Assembly (NCBI RefSeq): GCF_017792025.1 | Contig: NZ_CP046956.1 | Location: 1,302,001-1,366,000 of the forward strand | Direction of reading: 5' to 3' | Length of the DNA: 64,000 nucleotides | Source: Sediminibacillus dalangtanensis | GTDB lineage: Bacteria > Bacillota > Bacilli > Bacillales > Amphibacillaceae | In this document: in pieces, positions 53,917 to 62,787 of the stretch | Layout of the letters: every line of letters begins with the position of its first letter | How positions within the stretch are numbered: position 1 is the first letter of the stretch | The notes under the pieces: generated by a model | Database searches by the model: none | What the model saw: the letters and a program-made list of their open reading frames with translations, nothing else | What the model was told of the DNA's origin: nothing | Program-made: the position numbers and the translations under genes

Positions 53917-54925
53917 ATGAAATCTGGTTGGGAGCGGTCGACCCCGTTAATAGTGCCAAGTCTTGAAACCATCCGAAAGTTGCCCATTCCCATTTTCAAT
54001 GACAGGGAATTGACCAGCATGACGCTCTTAAATGGAGGATTGAGCATTACGAATTTAAAAATCACCACCAATACGGAGGAAAGATTTGTACTTCGTATCT
54101 ACAGTAAGCAAAATACTTCTATATGAAATGGAAAGAAATATTTTGAAGATGCTGGAGGAACGGATTCAAGTACCCAAAGTCCTCTATAGTGATTCCTCAT
54201 GCGCGGGACTGCAGTATCCCTTTTTAATCTTAAGCTGGATGGAAGGTGTACAGCTTTCTGAGTATATGCAAAACGGGCAACATCAGGATATTGCTTCGTT
54301 GGCAGCTGAAGTTGGAGGAACACTGGCAAAAATTCATCACATCCATTTTCCGGATGGAGGCTTTTTTGATGACAGCTTAAACATTGAGGAAACAGTCAAA
54401 TTGGACAAGAACAATTTTATGGAATTTATAGAAGGAAGTCTCGTAACGGGATATGGACGGAAACATCTTGGCAAAGATACTTGCGAGGAGATACTCACCT
54501 TTTCCCGGGAGCATGCCAGCATGCTTGATTGTCTTGGAGAACAGAACTGTCTCGTCCACAGTGACTTCAATCCGTTAAATATATTGGTAGATACTCGGAA
54601 GAAAGGTTGTACGATTAGTGCGGTTCTTGATTGGGAGTATGCTTTTAGTGGTTCCCCGTTATTCGATATCGGAAATATGCTTCGCTATGAAAGGATAGAA
54701 GACTCCGATTTCATTCCACCTTTTATTTCTGCTTATCAAAAAGAGGGAGGCATCTTGCCAAAAGAATGGTTGCAGCAGGCAAAGCTATTAGATTTAATCG
54801 CGTTAAGCGAATTGGTAAACAAAGAAGTATGCGGGACGGCAAAACCGAAAGATATCAAACGGCTCATGCTGAAGATGATGATAGAGTGGGAGAAATATGA
54901 TGCAGTACAAACAAGTTACGTGTGA
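53917..54925 (+). pseudogene. Aminoglycoside phosphotransferase-family gene split by a frameshift
   Basis: The first frame starts at ATG 53917 after aaggag (MKSGWERSTPLIVPSLE) and runs through LLNGGLSITNLKI and RFVLRIYSK to a stop at 54126. The next frame resumes with YEMERNILKMLEERI and PKVLYSD and continues to 54925 with the kinase motifs: Brenner loop VHSDFNPLNILVD (catalytic Asp) and VLDWEYAFSG (metal Asp). The shift of one base lies at about 54105-54125. If real, the enzyme lacks the nucleotide lobe. Family members phosphorylate aminoglycosides, homoserine or other alcohols. Confidence 0.85.
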
Positions 54926-55026
54926 ATGTAAGTCAACATTTTTCTGTACATCACTATCTTGCGCTTTCATTCGAATGTCGTTTCAATCCCGATTATTTCC
55001 GTTATAATAAATCATGAGGTGATGAA

Positions 55027-55250
55027 TTGGACAGACGTAAATCAACTTTCATTTCTGAAGCATGTTGGCTTGCGGTTTTGACCAATGATTCCAGCTATGA
55101 AGGTGTACAAACGACCGGGATTTTTTGAGCCCTTCCTGTAAATCCCGAGTAAACACTGCTCACTCATCAAGATGTTAAAGAAGTCACGAATTTAACACCC
55201 GCAGCTTAACGGGTTAAATACAAGGGAAAGGGGGGCTATCTTGAAAGACA
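55027..55250 (+). pseudogene. adaA: Internally deleted adaA remnant upstream of adaB
   Basis: From TTG 55027 the frame reads MDRRKSTFISEACWLAVL, TNDSSYEGVQTTGIF, then a stop. One base later the frame gives SPSCKSRVNTAHSS, which completes the Ada zinc motif C-x-P-S-C. Further on, EVTNLTPAA, a stop in place of Tyr, then RVKYKGKG matches the C-terminal end of an AraC-type domain. Together these are the beginning and end of an AdaA methylphosphotriester sensor with the centre deleted. It lies just before an AdaB/Ogt gene, the same order as the adaA-adaB operon of B. subtilis. A TATAAT box is at 55003-55008. Confidence 0.75.
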
Positions 55251-55777
55251 GGCAGCCACAGACAGTCTATTATTCGTTATTTGAGGACAGTAAGTGGAGA
55301 TTATATCTCTGCGCAACCGAAAAGGGTCTATGCTATGTCGGTTCGCCCGATACATCATTAAACGAGCTGAAAGAATGGACGGATAAACGATTACCTCAAG
55401 CGATCCTGGAAGAAAACAACCAGTTGCTTGAGCCGTACAAGCAGGAACTAAGCGATTACTTCCGTGGGAGGCGAAAAGATTTCACATTTCCGGTCGATTT
55501 GCACGGCACCGCTTTTCAAAAGGTAGTTTGGGAGGTGTTGGGTCGAATCCCTTATGGCGAAACATACACGTATGGGCAGGTAGCAGAATTGATCAGGCGC
55601 CCGAAAGCGGTACGGGCCGTCGCTGCAGCCATAGGCGCCAATCCAGTTATGATTCCTATTCCTTGTCACCGGGTCATTGGAAAAAATGGCAAGCTGACTG
55701 GTTTTCGAGGCGGACTGGATATGAAACAAGCTCTGCTCCGATTGGAAAAACCTAGTGAAACTCATGCTGAATGGTAG
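55241..55777 (+). CDS. adaB: Methylated-DNA-protein cysteine methyltransferase
   Basis: A 178-residue DNA repair protein. Acceptor Cys142 in IPIPCHRVIG, helix-turn-helix region TYTYGQVAELIRRPKAVRAV with the arginine finger, and HGTAFQKVVWEVLGRIPYG. It removes methyl or alkyl groups from O6-guanine in one irreversible step. TTG start at 55241 after a purine-rich aaagggggg. The residual adaA sequence directly upstream implies this was the adaB member of an adaptive-response operon; it now lacks its activator. A plain ogt name is also defensible. Confidence 0.85.
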   Translation: MKDRQPQTVYYSLFEDSKWRLYLCATEKGLCYVGSPDTSLNELKEWTDKRLPQAILEENNQLLEPYKQELSDYFRGRRKDFTFPVDLHGTAFQKVVWEVLGRIPYGETYTYGQVAELIRRPKAVRAVAAAIGANPVMIPIPCHRVIGKNGKLTGFRGGLDMKQALLRLEKPSETHAEW

Positions 55778-55816
55778 AACAAAAAAAGATAAATCGCTTT
55801 AGCCAATTGTGTTTCG

Positions 55817-55868
55817 AATGGAAAATAGCACGCTTGGATATTCCAATCCCAGCTTGCTATTTTCCATT
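55817..55868. other. 15-bp inverted repeat between convergent genes
   Basis: gaatggaaaatagca and tgctattttccattc pair perfectly around a 22-base AT/GC mixed loop. It sits between adaB and a minus-strand gene. It could end both transcripts, though the T tracts lie within the stem. Confidence 0.6.
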
Positions 55869-55889
55869 CCGTAACGGTTAGATTGAAAC

Positions 55890-56456
55890 TCAAACCCTCA
55901 GCGATCCACGAAATCCTCTCGCACCATAGTAGGATTCTGCTCCATTGTGATACACGAAGACATGGCCGTAACGCCGGTCGCAAAAAAGGGCACCGCCTCG
56001 TTCTCGTATATCCTTCGGTGTTTGGACCCAGCTAGATGTTTTCAAATCGAATTCGCCAAGTTTCTGCAACGCTCGATATTCCTCTTCGGTCAACAATTCT
56101 ACACCCATAGAGGCAGCCATATCGATGGCAGTATTTTCAGGTTTGTGTTTTTTCCTAGATTCCAGGGCTTCACGATCGTAACAGACACTCCTGCGTCCTT
56201 TAGGGCTTTCCTTGGAACAATCATAAAAAAGGTATTCGTCCTTCTCCAAATCATACCCTACGACATCCGGTTCGCCGCCAGTTCTTTCCATTTCATGCAA
56301 TGACCATATTTTCTCCGTATCGGCTTCGAGCTTTGATTGGACGGTGGACCATTCCATATCCTCATGCCGGTTCAAGTTTTTCTCAAAACGTGCTTTCAAC
56401 ACGCTGAGCAATTCTTCCTGTTGTTCGCGGGATAACGCTTTATTTTTTCCTGGCAA
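55890..56456 (-). CDS. DUF4256 family protein
   Basis: A 188-residue soluble protein matching the DUF4256 family: WSTVQSKLEADTEKIWSL, TGGEPDVVGYD, YLFYDCSKESPKGRRSVCYD, and RRYGHVFVYHNGAESYYGARGFRG at the end. Function unknown; enzymatic sites cannot be assigned, although the conserved Asp, Cys and His clusters are suggestive. Single gene with a cgaagcg-flanked ribosome binding region (aaggagg). Confidence 0.85.
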   Translation of the reverse strand: MPGKNKALSREQQEELLSVLKARFEKNLNRHEDMEWSTVQSKLEADTEKIWSLHEMERTGGEPDVVGYDLEKDEYLFYDCSKESPKGRRSVCYDREALESRKKHKPENTAIDMAASMGVELLTEEEYRALQKLGEFDLKTSSWVQTPKDIRERGGALFCDRRYGHVFVYHNGAESYYGARGFRGSLRV

Positions 56457-56622
56457 ATTCGCTTCCTCCTTATTGCTTTTATGTAAAGACTAAAACAACC
56501 TTGAATACGACTCCATTTGTAATTCAATAAAAAATGAATATAATCCTTTTTTGTTTAAACAAATAATCCGGGTGAAGGATATTCTTGTGTTACTTGGCTG
56601 TTTGGTAATGCATTTTGATCAT

Positions 56623-57705
56623 TCAGTAAGGCGCTGGTTGATAAAAGTAATTAGGAGTCTTCACTTCATCCTTGTATTTATTGTGAAAGACATGGGTCGA
56701 TGCAGGTGAAACGGGAGGAATCAGCCATGACCAACGCCCGGTAACATCCCTTCCATTTGCCGCTTCTTTTTGTTCAAATGCGTGGAATTGCTGGGCGGCG
56801 GTATGGTGATCGACAATGTTGACGCCAGCACGCTTGAAAGAATCGAGAACGGCTACATTCAATTCAACGAGTGCTTTGTCCTTCCAGAGGGAAGCGTTTG
56901 AGCTCGTATCCAGTCCGATCGCTTTGGCGATTTTGGGTAAACAATTGTAACGATGGACATCCGCCAAGTTGCGTGCTCCGATTTCAGTTCCCATATACCA
57001 GCCGTTGAACGGAGCGGCTTCATAGTTTATGCCGCCTATTTCCAGCCGCATGTCCGATATAATGGGGACAGCATACCACTTGATTCCTAGCTCGTGTACT
57101 TCCGGGTAGTCCGGATGGTCGATTGCCACTTCTTTTACCAAATCAGTGGGTAAGTCGGCCCAGTAAGGCTTTTGGCTGCCGACCTGGACGACCAATGGCA
57201 GCAAATCGAAGTCCGTCCCTTTTCCTGTCCAGCCCAATTCCTGACAGGCTTTGGTGAAAGCCAGCGAAGATGAATCGCCGATGATTCCTTCTTCTGTTTG
57301 ATAACCAGCATAACGGATCAGCTGATGATTCCAGATCCGGACATTTCTTCCGTCATTTGTTTCTTGTTTGAAGATAGTAATGGAAGGACGTATCTTTCCC
57401 TGATTGGTGGCGAACAGAACATGTTCGAACAGCGCTTCCATAATCGTCTCTTCCTTCTCTAGATCACGAGCATCGATGACATGGAGCCTGTCCCAGAACA
57501 ATCTGCCGATACAACGGTTGGAGTTCCTCCAAGCCATTTTCGCCCCTTGGACTAATTCTTCTTTCGTATGCTGGTAAGTTCCCGTTTGGATAATCTCCTG
57601 TTCGACTGATTGAAGTCGGCGATCCGTTTCTATTTTTGTTTTCCCCAACTCCTGATGACATTCGGAAATAAACTGTGCGGCTTCTGTGTATATATTCTCT
57701 CTCAC
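56623..57705 (-). CDS. nos: Bacterial nitric oxide synthase oxygenase
   Basis: A 360-residue oxygenase domain without a reductase, as in other Bacillaceae. The heme-ligand cysteine is Cys65 in WRNSNRCIGRLFW. The arginine-binding Glu is in FNGWYMGTEIGARNLAD, and the tetrahydrobiopterin region is SRWSWLIPP-like (TGRWSWLIPPVSPASTHVFH). It makes nitric oxide from L-arginine using borrowed electron donors, and protects relatives from oxidants and antibiotics. Monocistronic, divergent from the cyclopropane synthase gene. Confidence 0.95.
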   Translation of the reverse strand: MRENIYTEAAQFISECHQELGKTKIETDRRLQSVEQEIIQTGTYQHTKEELVQGAKMAWRNSNRCIGRLFWDRLHVIDARDLEKEETIMEALFEHVLFATNQGKIRPSITIFKQETNDGRNVRIWNHQLIRYAGYQTEEGIIGDSSSLAFTKACQELGWTGKGTDFDLLPLVVQVGSQKPYWADLPTDLVKEVAIDHPDYPEVHELGIKWYAVPIISDMRLEIGGINYEAAPFNGWYMGTEIGARNLADVHRYNCLPKIAKAIGLDTSSNASLWKDKALVELNVAVLDSFKRAGVNIVDHHTAAQQFHAFEQKEAANGRDVTGRWSWLIPPVSPASTHVFHNKYKDEVKTPNYFYQPAPY

Positions 57706-57862
57706 TCTGACGCCTCCAGACGTATGAACTAGCAGTCTTCCTTTATTTTAAGTGACTGCCTGCTGCAAGGCAACGACTTCACGAAACCGTCATAATTGCG
57801 GAGACAAAGGATTAGGAGGATAATGTGAACAAAACGATGTAATAGGAAGGAGACTATCGAGC

Positions 57863-59050
57863 ATGGTATTATCCATGAAAAAATCATTATATAAAAAGCT
57901 ATTGGAAAACTTATCGACAGATCCATTCACCGTTACATTTTGGGATGGCACCGTCAAACAATACAATCAAGGTGTTCCCGAGTTCCATATTGCCTTTCAT
58001 CGCCCGCTCAGCACCAAACAGCTTACAGAGGATCCGATGCTGGCGTTTGCGGAAGGATATATGGATAAAAGCATCGAGGTGGACGGGGACTTAGAGTACA
58101 TCATCGAAAGCATCTTCAACCAGCAAGGGAGTATTCTCGATCAGCCCCTCGCACTGAGTGCGTTAAATAAATTTAAATCGACCGGCAAAAAACAATCGAA
58201 AGACAATGTAGCCCGTCATTATGATTTGGGTAATGATTTTTACAAGCTATGGCTCGATGAAACAATGAATTATTCTTGTGCCTATTTTAAATCACCTGAT
58301 GACAGTTTGTATCAGGCACAGAAAAATAAAACACATCACATTCTAAAAAAACTGAACCTGCAGCCAGGACAAAAGCTGCTGGATATCGGGAGCGGCTGGG
58401 GCTATTTACTGATAGAAGCGGCCAAAGAATATGGTGTAGAGGCGCTTGGCGTCACGCTGAGCGAGGAGCAATACAAACAAACGAAGCGCCGCATTGAAAC
58501 AGAGGGCTTACAGGGACAGGTAGAAGTCAAAGTGATGGACTACCGGGAATTGATCCATGAGGGGACAACGTTCGACCGGATTGTCAGTGTTGGCATGCTG
58601 GAACACGTCGGCCATGCCAACATCCCGACTTTTATGGAACATACCAATCGGCTGTTGAAAGACAATGGGGTAGCTCTCTTGCATTGTATTACCGGCTTAG
58701 TCGAAGTGGAAGGAAATGCATTCTTGAACAAATATATCTTTCCGGGCGGCCAAATTCCTTCGGTCCGTGAACTGGTCGATGGAATGACCCAGAATGATCT
58801 GCGCATCTTCGACATGGAAAGCCTGCGTCTGCATTACACGATTACGCTCAGACACTGGAAACGCAATTTTGAAGAAAACCTCCATACGATCAGCCAGCAA
58901 TTCGACGAACGGTTTATCCGTATGTGGCGGCTTTATTTGAATGCTTGTGCGGCCAATTTCACTTGCGGAATCTCAGATCTCCATCAATTCTTGGTCACCA
59001 AAGGTCCGAATAATGAATTGCCGATGACAAGGGATTATTTGTATGAATAA
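57863..59050 (+). CDS. cfa: Cyclopropane-fatty-acyl-phospholipid synthase
   Basis: A 395-residue SAM-dependent enzyme. SAM motif LLDIGSGWGYLLIEAA at about 172-187, then GVTLSEEQYKQTKRR, VSVGMLEHVGHANIPTFM, and HCITGLVEVEG; the substrate-side YDLGNDFYKLWLDETMNYSCAYF (about 126-150) is typical. It adds a methylene bridge to unsaturated phospholipid acyl chains. Start at ATG 57863 after aggaagga. It diverges from nos; both genes fit stress tolerance, though shared regulation is only inferred. Confidence 0.93.
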   Translation: MVLSMKKSLYKKLLENLSTDPFTVTFWDGTVKQYNQGVPEFHIAFHRPLSTKQLTEDPMLAFAEGYMDKSIEVDGDLEYIIESIFNQQGSILDQPLALSALNKFKSTGKKQSKDNVARHYDLGNDFYKLWLDETMNYSCAYFKSPDDSLYQAQKNKTHHILKKLNLQPGQKLLDIGSGWGYLLIEAAKEYGVEALGVTLSEEQYKQTKRRIETEGLQGQVEVKVMDYRELIHEGTTFDRIVSVGMLEHVGHANIPTFMEHTNRLLKDNGVALLHCITGLVEVEGNAFLNKYIFPGGQIPSVRELVDGMTQNDLRIFDMESLRLHYTITLRHWKRNFEENLHTISQQFDERFIRMWRLYLNACAANFTCGISDLHQFLVTKGPNNELPMTRDYLYE

Positions 59051-59243
59051 TTTGGAAGCTGCGGATATCCGTTGCTTTCTGTATGGCGACAAACACTTTC
59101 TGCTAAAAATGCCCGGAAAGTCTTGGAATCTGTGAAAATTGAAGTAAAATGAAGACATATCACTAGAGAAACGGAGCGATACCAGTGTGATTTCCTGTGG
59201 ACAAACAAGAAGCATAATCGAATAGACGGGAGGAAGCATTGGT

Positions 59244-59750
59244 ATGGTGGAGTATGTTTATTTTGCGCCAGAAATTACTTTCAGGGAAAAAGCCGGAGAG
59301 GTGTATGCGAAGCACCGTAAGCTTATCCTAGAGCAACTCCCACAGACTGAAATTCATTATATCGGGAGTACAGCTGTGAGAGGTTCTCTTACCAAAGGGG
59401 ATGTCGATTTGCAGGTGCGCGTTGACCAGCAAGACTTTCCCGAAGCGAAAAAAGGCTTGCAAGGTATGTACGACGTTAATGAGGGAAGCTACCAAACTTC
59501 TTTCTTTTGCGGATTTGAAGGGGAGGATGAGTTGCCGGTTGGCGTGCAGCTGACGGTCATGGGATCGGAAGCTGACCACTTTTGGAAAACGACGCGCTTC
59601 TTTCAAGCTCATCCGTCCTATAACGAAGCATATAATCAATTGAAGAAACAATTCGACGGTAAAGAGATGGAACATTATCGCAATGCAAAAGCGGAATTTT
59701 TAACCGATATTTTGGCCAGCGAAGCATACCAAAACTATTTAAAGAAGTAG
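59244..59750 (+). CDS. GrpB family nucleotidyltransferase-like protein
   Basis: A 168-residue protein with the GrpB/YqkA pattern: EIHYIGSTAVRGSLTKGDVDLQVRV, in which the G-S and D-x-D residues resemble a nucleotidyltransferase active site. Further HPSYNEAYNQLKKQF and YRNAKAEFLTDIL. Related proteins are often fused to dephospho-CoA kinase. Substrate unknown. A ggaggaag site precedes the ATG; a terminator follows. Confidence 0.85.
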   Translation: MVEYVYFAPEITFREKAGEVYAKHRKLILEQLPQTEIHYIGSTAVRGSLTKGDVDLQVRVDQQDFPEAKKGLQGMYDVNEGSYQTSFFCGFEGEDELPVGVQLTVMGSEADHFWKTTRFFQAHPSYNEAYNQLKKQFDGKEMEHYRNAKAEFLTDILASEAYQNYLKK

Positions 59751-59763
59751 CAACTTACACCAG

Positions 59764-59799
59764 GACGGCAGTCAGCAAACGATTGCCGTCTTATTTTAT
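59764..59799 (+). terminator. Terminator after the GrpB-like gene
   Basis: gacggca / tgccgtc stem with a 12-base loop followed by ttatttta. Confidence 0.8.
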
Positions 59800-59816
59800 G
59801 GATGGAGGAGCGGAAA

Positions 59817-60329
59817 ATGACCACTTCAACAAATGACCGAATGTTTTTAACCATGGCATTGGAAGAAGCAAAATTGGCACTGGAAGAGAATACATATCCG
59901 GTGGGGGCCGTTATCGTCGACGAACAGAACAAGGTGATTGCCAAGGGAAGAAACCGTGTCCATACAGATAAAGATGCGACAGCCCACGCGGAAATCGATG
60001 TCATCCGCAATGCCGGGCAGGCAATATTGGATGCTAAAGTAAGCGGGAGGGTATTGACCATCTATAGTTCGCTTGAGCCTTGCCCGATGTGTACCGGGGC
60101 GATTTTGTTCTCCCATATCAGGAGGGCGGTCTGGCTGAAAAATGATGAGGAAGGGTTTGGCGGTTACCGGAAAATAAAGGAGACAATGGTTTTCGATCGA
60201 CGTTTTTCCAGCGTGAAAATGGTGGCGGAGCCCCTCGACGATTTAAAGCATCAGCAGGAAACGCTAATGGACAAATGGGCGGACAATCCGCATAATGTTA
60301 TCAATCTGCGAAAAGCTTCAGGGAAATAG
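59817..60329 (+). CDS. Nucleoside deaminase of the CMP/dCMP superfamily
   Basis: About 170 residues, started at ATG 59817 after ggaggagcgg. Zinc motifs TAHAEIDVI (HAE) and SLEPCPMCTGAI (PCxxC) match tRNA-adenosine/guanine deaminase-like enzymes. A housekeeping TadA elsewhere is to be expected, so this is likelier a guanine or cytosine/nucleoside deaminase. It is followed by a GNAT gene 27 bases on. Confidence 0.85.
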   Translation: MTTSTNDRMFLTMALEEAKLALEENTYPVGAVIVDEQNKVIAKGRNRVHTDKDATAHAEIDVIRNAGQAILDAKVSGRVLTIYSSLEPCPMCTGAILFSHIRRAVWLKNDEEGFGGYRKIKETMVFDRRFSSVKMVAEPLDDLKHQQETLMDKWADNPHNVINLRKASGK

Positions 60330-60356
60330 AGCTATTGCGAGAAAGGGGAAAGCTGG

Positions 60357-60809
60357 ATGGATTACCAGGTGCGGTTTCTTTTGAAGTCCGATTTACTGAA
60401 TTGCTCTGAAACGTACACAGATGTCTTCAACCGTCCCCCATGGAACGACGGTTGGGAACAGGAAAAGGCGCAGGAACGGCTGACCGATATTTTTTATCAG
60501 CCGAAGTTTATCGGGTTAGGTGCTTTTACAGAAGATGGCTTGTTGGTCGGTTTTTTGCTGGGCTATTCGGAAACATGGGTGAAAGCAAACCATTTTTATT
60601 TGAATGAGATGTGCATCAAATCAGCTTATCAAGGACGGGGGATCGGCTCCAGCTTAATAGAAGCACTTGAGAGCCATTGTGCCGATAACGACGTCGATAG
60701 CATTTATCTGCTTACTGCCAGGGAAGGACTTGCAGAAACTTTCTATAAGAAAAATGGCTTTGAGAATAAAGCGGGTATGGTGATGATGGCCAAGCGTTTA
60801 ACGGATTAA
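60357..60809 (+). CDS. GNAT family N-acetyltransferase
   Basis: A 150-residue acetyltransferase with acetyl-CoA loop CIKSAYQGRGIGSSLIEALE and the later YLLTAREGLAETFYKKNGF. N-terminal FNRPPWNDGWEQEKAQERL is typical of a subgroup found in Bacilli. Starts after gaaagggg, close behind the deaminase gene, so likely cotranscribed. Substrate unknown. Confidence 0.85.
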   Translation: MDYQVRFLLKSDLLNCSETYTDVFNRPPWNDGWEQEKAQERLTDIFYQPKFIGLGAFTEDGLLVGFLLGYSETWVKANHFYLNEMCIKSAYQGRGIGSSLIEALESHCADNDVDSIYLLTAREGLAETFYKKNGFENKAGMVMMAKRLTD

Positions 60810-60825
60810 ACAAGGAAGAAGAAAA

Positions 60826-60872
60826 CGGAAAAAGATATAGGCACCGACACACGTCTATATCTTTTCTCTTTT
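60826..60872. terminator. Bidirectional terminator
   Basis: aaaaagatatag / ctatatctttt with T tail, between the GNAT gene and the minus-strand cupin gene. Confidence 0.8.
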
Positions 60873-61478
60873 TTAATAATAGGGATAGTAAGGAAAAGAC
60901 GGATAGTATCCTTGTTGGCCATATGCGATATTCGGCTGGGTACTTTGCTGGCAATCTTTGTATGGTCCGATGTAAGTGGACGGATGGATAGGGGCGATCG
61001 TTTTCTCCCATTGGCGCTGGTCCAGGCAATACGTGTGGGCCATGACATTGGCTGGGGTGAACTTCAGTAAGTCAGAACCAAGAATCACTTCAGGTGTCGG
61101 AGCGTCAAAAATGGCCAGCAGATGGGTATTGTCGACCGTCGCCATTTCATAATGCCACCAGCCCTGCGGCACGTTGGCCACCTGGCCAGGTGTGATTGGA
61201 TAATTAAGTATTTCCTTTGTATAGGGATTCATAATCGAAACAGTCGCTGCGCCTGAAATACAATACACGAGCTCTGCAGCATTTTGATGATAATGCGGTT
61301 CGACGACATTCGTACTGCTTAGGAAAATGTCGAGCAACGAAACGTTTTCCAATGTATTGAGTTGTTCAATGCCCAAAATATTTATTAAATTTTGATTGTC
61401 TTTTTTGAACAAATTGCTTTTATTAACGTCGAACGTAAACTGAGCAGAAGGGGATGTGTAATCGGCATTCGGGTTCAT
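60873..61478 (-). CDS. Cupin protein with Tyr-rich tail, possible spore protein
   Basis: About 201 residues, started at ATG 61478 (MNPNADYTSPSA) since agaggtg is well spaced for it. One cupin domain: EPHYHQNAAELVYCISGAATV supplies metal-binding His and Glu, and VPQGWWHYEMA a second His. The C-terminal 30 residues are Tyr/Gln/Pro-rich (YGQQGYYPSFPYYPYY), a composition frequent in spore coat proteins that become crosslinked. Coat location is inferred from the tail; substrate of the cupin unknown. Confidence 0.8.
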   Translation of the reverse strand: MNPNADYTSPSAQFTFDVNKSNLFKKDNQNLINILGIEQLNTLENVSLLDIFLSSTNVVEPHYHQNAAELVYCISGAATVSIMNPYTKEILNYPITPGQVANVPQGWWHYEMATVDNTHLLAIFDAPTPEVILGSDLLKFTPANVMAHTYCLDQRQWEKTIAPIHPSTYIGPYKDCQQSTQPNIAYGQQGYYPSFPYYPYY

Positions 61479-61574
61479 CCAGTTCACCTCTTTAAAATTT
61501 ATACAGCCTTCCTCCGTATGTTATGCCGTAGGGAAAAATGGGTGAATGTCATGATTGCGTAAGGGGGGATTACC

Positions 61575-62111
61575 ATGAAAAAATCCTTGGTCATTGCCAT
61601 ATCGTCGGTATCAGGAGGTGGCAAAACAACGATTACTAATGAGCTGGCGTGTCAATTGCCAGCAGCAAGCATTTTGCGTTTCGATGAATATGCCTTCGAG
61701 GGACCTGAAAACCTTGCAAAGTGGGCAAAGGAAGGAGCAGATTACAATGCTTGGAATCTTGCGCCGTTGCTTGAAGATGTCCTGCTTTTGAAAGAAAGAT
61801 ATGATCTCATCCTTTTGGATTATCCTTTTGCCTATCAGAATAGCCGGATGAAGGATGTTATTGATCTCGCCGTGTATATCGATACCCCCTTGGATATCGC
61901 TTTAGTGCGCCGAATGTTAAGAGATTATCCAGAAGGATCGGCCACGGTGATGAAAAAGGACTTATCGCATTATGTCACATACGGGAGAGAGGCATATTTG
62001 GCAATGGAACATAAAATCATGCCAAATTCAGACATCGTGATCGAAGGAACACTTTCGAAAGAACGAATCACGCAACGCATCATAGAGGAAATAGACAAGT
62101 TCAAATGGTAA
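61575..62111 (+). CDS. P-loop nucleotide kinase, uridine kinase-like
   Basis: A 178-residue kinase. Walker A is SSVSGGGKTT (about 11-20), followed by the substrate loop RFDEYAFEGPENLAKWAKEGADYN typical of uridine/nicotinamide riboside-type kinases; DVLLLKERYDLILLDYPFAY gives Walker B, and LVRRMLRDYPEGS the lid. Phosphorylates a nucleoside or similar small molecule. Start at ATG 61575 after gggggga. Confidence 0.85.
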   Translation: MKKSLVIAISSVSGGGKTTITNELACQLPAASILRFDEYAFEGPENLAKWAKEGADYNAWNLAPLLEDVLLLKERYDLILLDYPFAYQNSRMKDVIDLAVYIDTPLDIALVRRMLRDYPEGSATVMKKDLSHYVTYGREAYLAMEHKIMPNSDIVIEGTLSKERITQRIIEEIDKFKW

Positions 62112-62235
62112 ATGATATGAATGTTGCTGTTGCAAGTTTTCCATAAAACTTCATGCTATCACCAGTTTTTTCTAGTAATATAGCATTATAGTTGTCATCA
62201 TTTAGCAGCGATTAGCGAAAGGGAGGGAAATACAG

Positions 62236-62559
62236 TTGCCTACTTACCATAAACTAGTTCGGGATTACATACCACAAATCATCGAACAAAACGGAAAAAA
62301 CAGTTTAACAAGTATACTGTCTGATCAGGAATACATAGCGGCCTTGAAACAGAAAGTGAACGAAGAAGCGGAAGAATTGGTCACTGCTGAAACGAAGCAG
62401 GACATCATCGAGGAAGCCGCTGATATGCTGGAACTGTTGCATGCGATAGCAGAAGTGAACGGGACTTCCATAGAAGAAATAGAAAAAGAGAGGAAGAAGA
62501 AAAAGGCGGAGCGTGGCGGGTTTAGGGAGCGGGTGTTTCTTTTAGGGGTGGATGATTGA
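62236..62559 (+). CDS. MazG-fold nucleotide pyrophosphohydrolase
   Basis: A 107-residue protein starting at TTG 62236 after gggaggg. It begins YHKLVRDYIPQIIEQNGK, then EEAEELVTAETKQDIIEEAADMLELL, in which the EExxE and ExxD acidic residues of the MazG/HisE fold are clear. Ends in a basic stretch KKKKAERGGF. Resembles phosphoribosyl-ATP pyrophosphohydrolase-like housecleaning proteins. Not linked to histidine genes here. Confidence 0.85.
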   Translation: MPTYHKLVRDYIPQIIEQNGKNSLTSILSDQEYIAALKQKVNEEAEELVTAETKQDIIEEAADMLELLHAIAEVNGTSIEEIEKERKKKKAERGGFRERVFLLGVDD

Positions 62560-62622
62560 ATAGAAAATAGGATAGCTGAACCTTAAAACAGCAAAGAAGA
62601 AAAACAGCGAGGAGAAAAGAAA

Positions 62623-62787
62623 ATGGGAATGAGTTTTGGAGAAAGTTTAAAAATGGGGTTTGATTTATTCTGGACGATGGTTACTGCGGAGCCTAAGCTG
62701 ACAATGCTTTTATTATTAATGATTATCGTTCCTTCCATTTATGCGGTAATCATTAACTCGGACATGATTTTCAAATATGGATTTTGA
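62623..62787 (+). CDS. 54-residue single-pass membrane protein
   Basis: Starts MGMSFGESLKMGFDLF at ATG 62623 after gcgaggag (62607-62614). One hydrophobic helix (about 27-44, LTMLLLLMIIVPSIYAVII) and a short tail. Missed by length filters. It follows the MazG gene by 63 bases and may share its transcript. Function unknown. Confidence 0.55.
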   Translation: MGMSFGESLKMGFDLFWTMVTAEPKLTMLLLLMIIVPSIYAVIINSDMIFKYGF

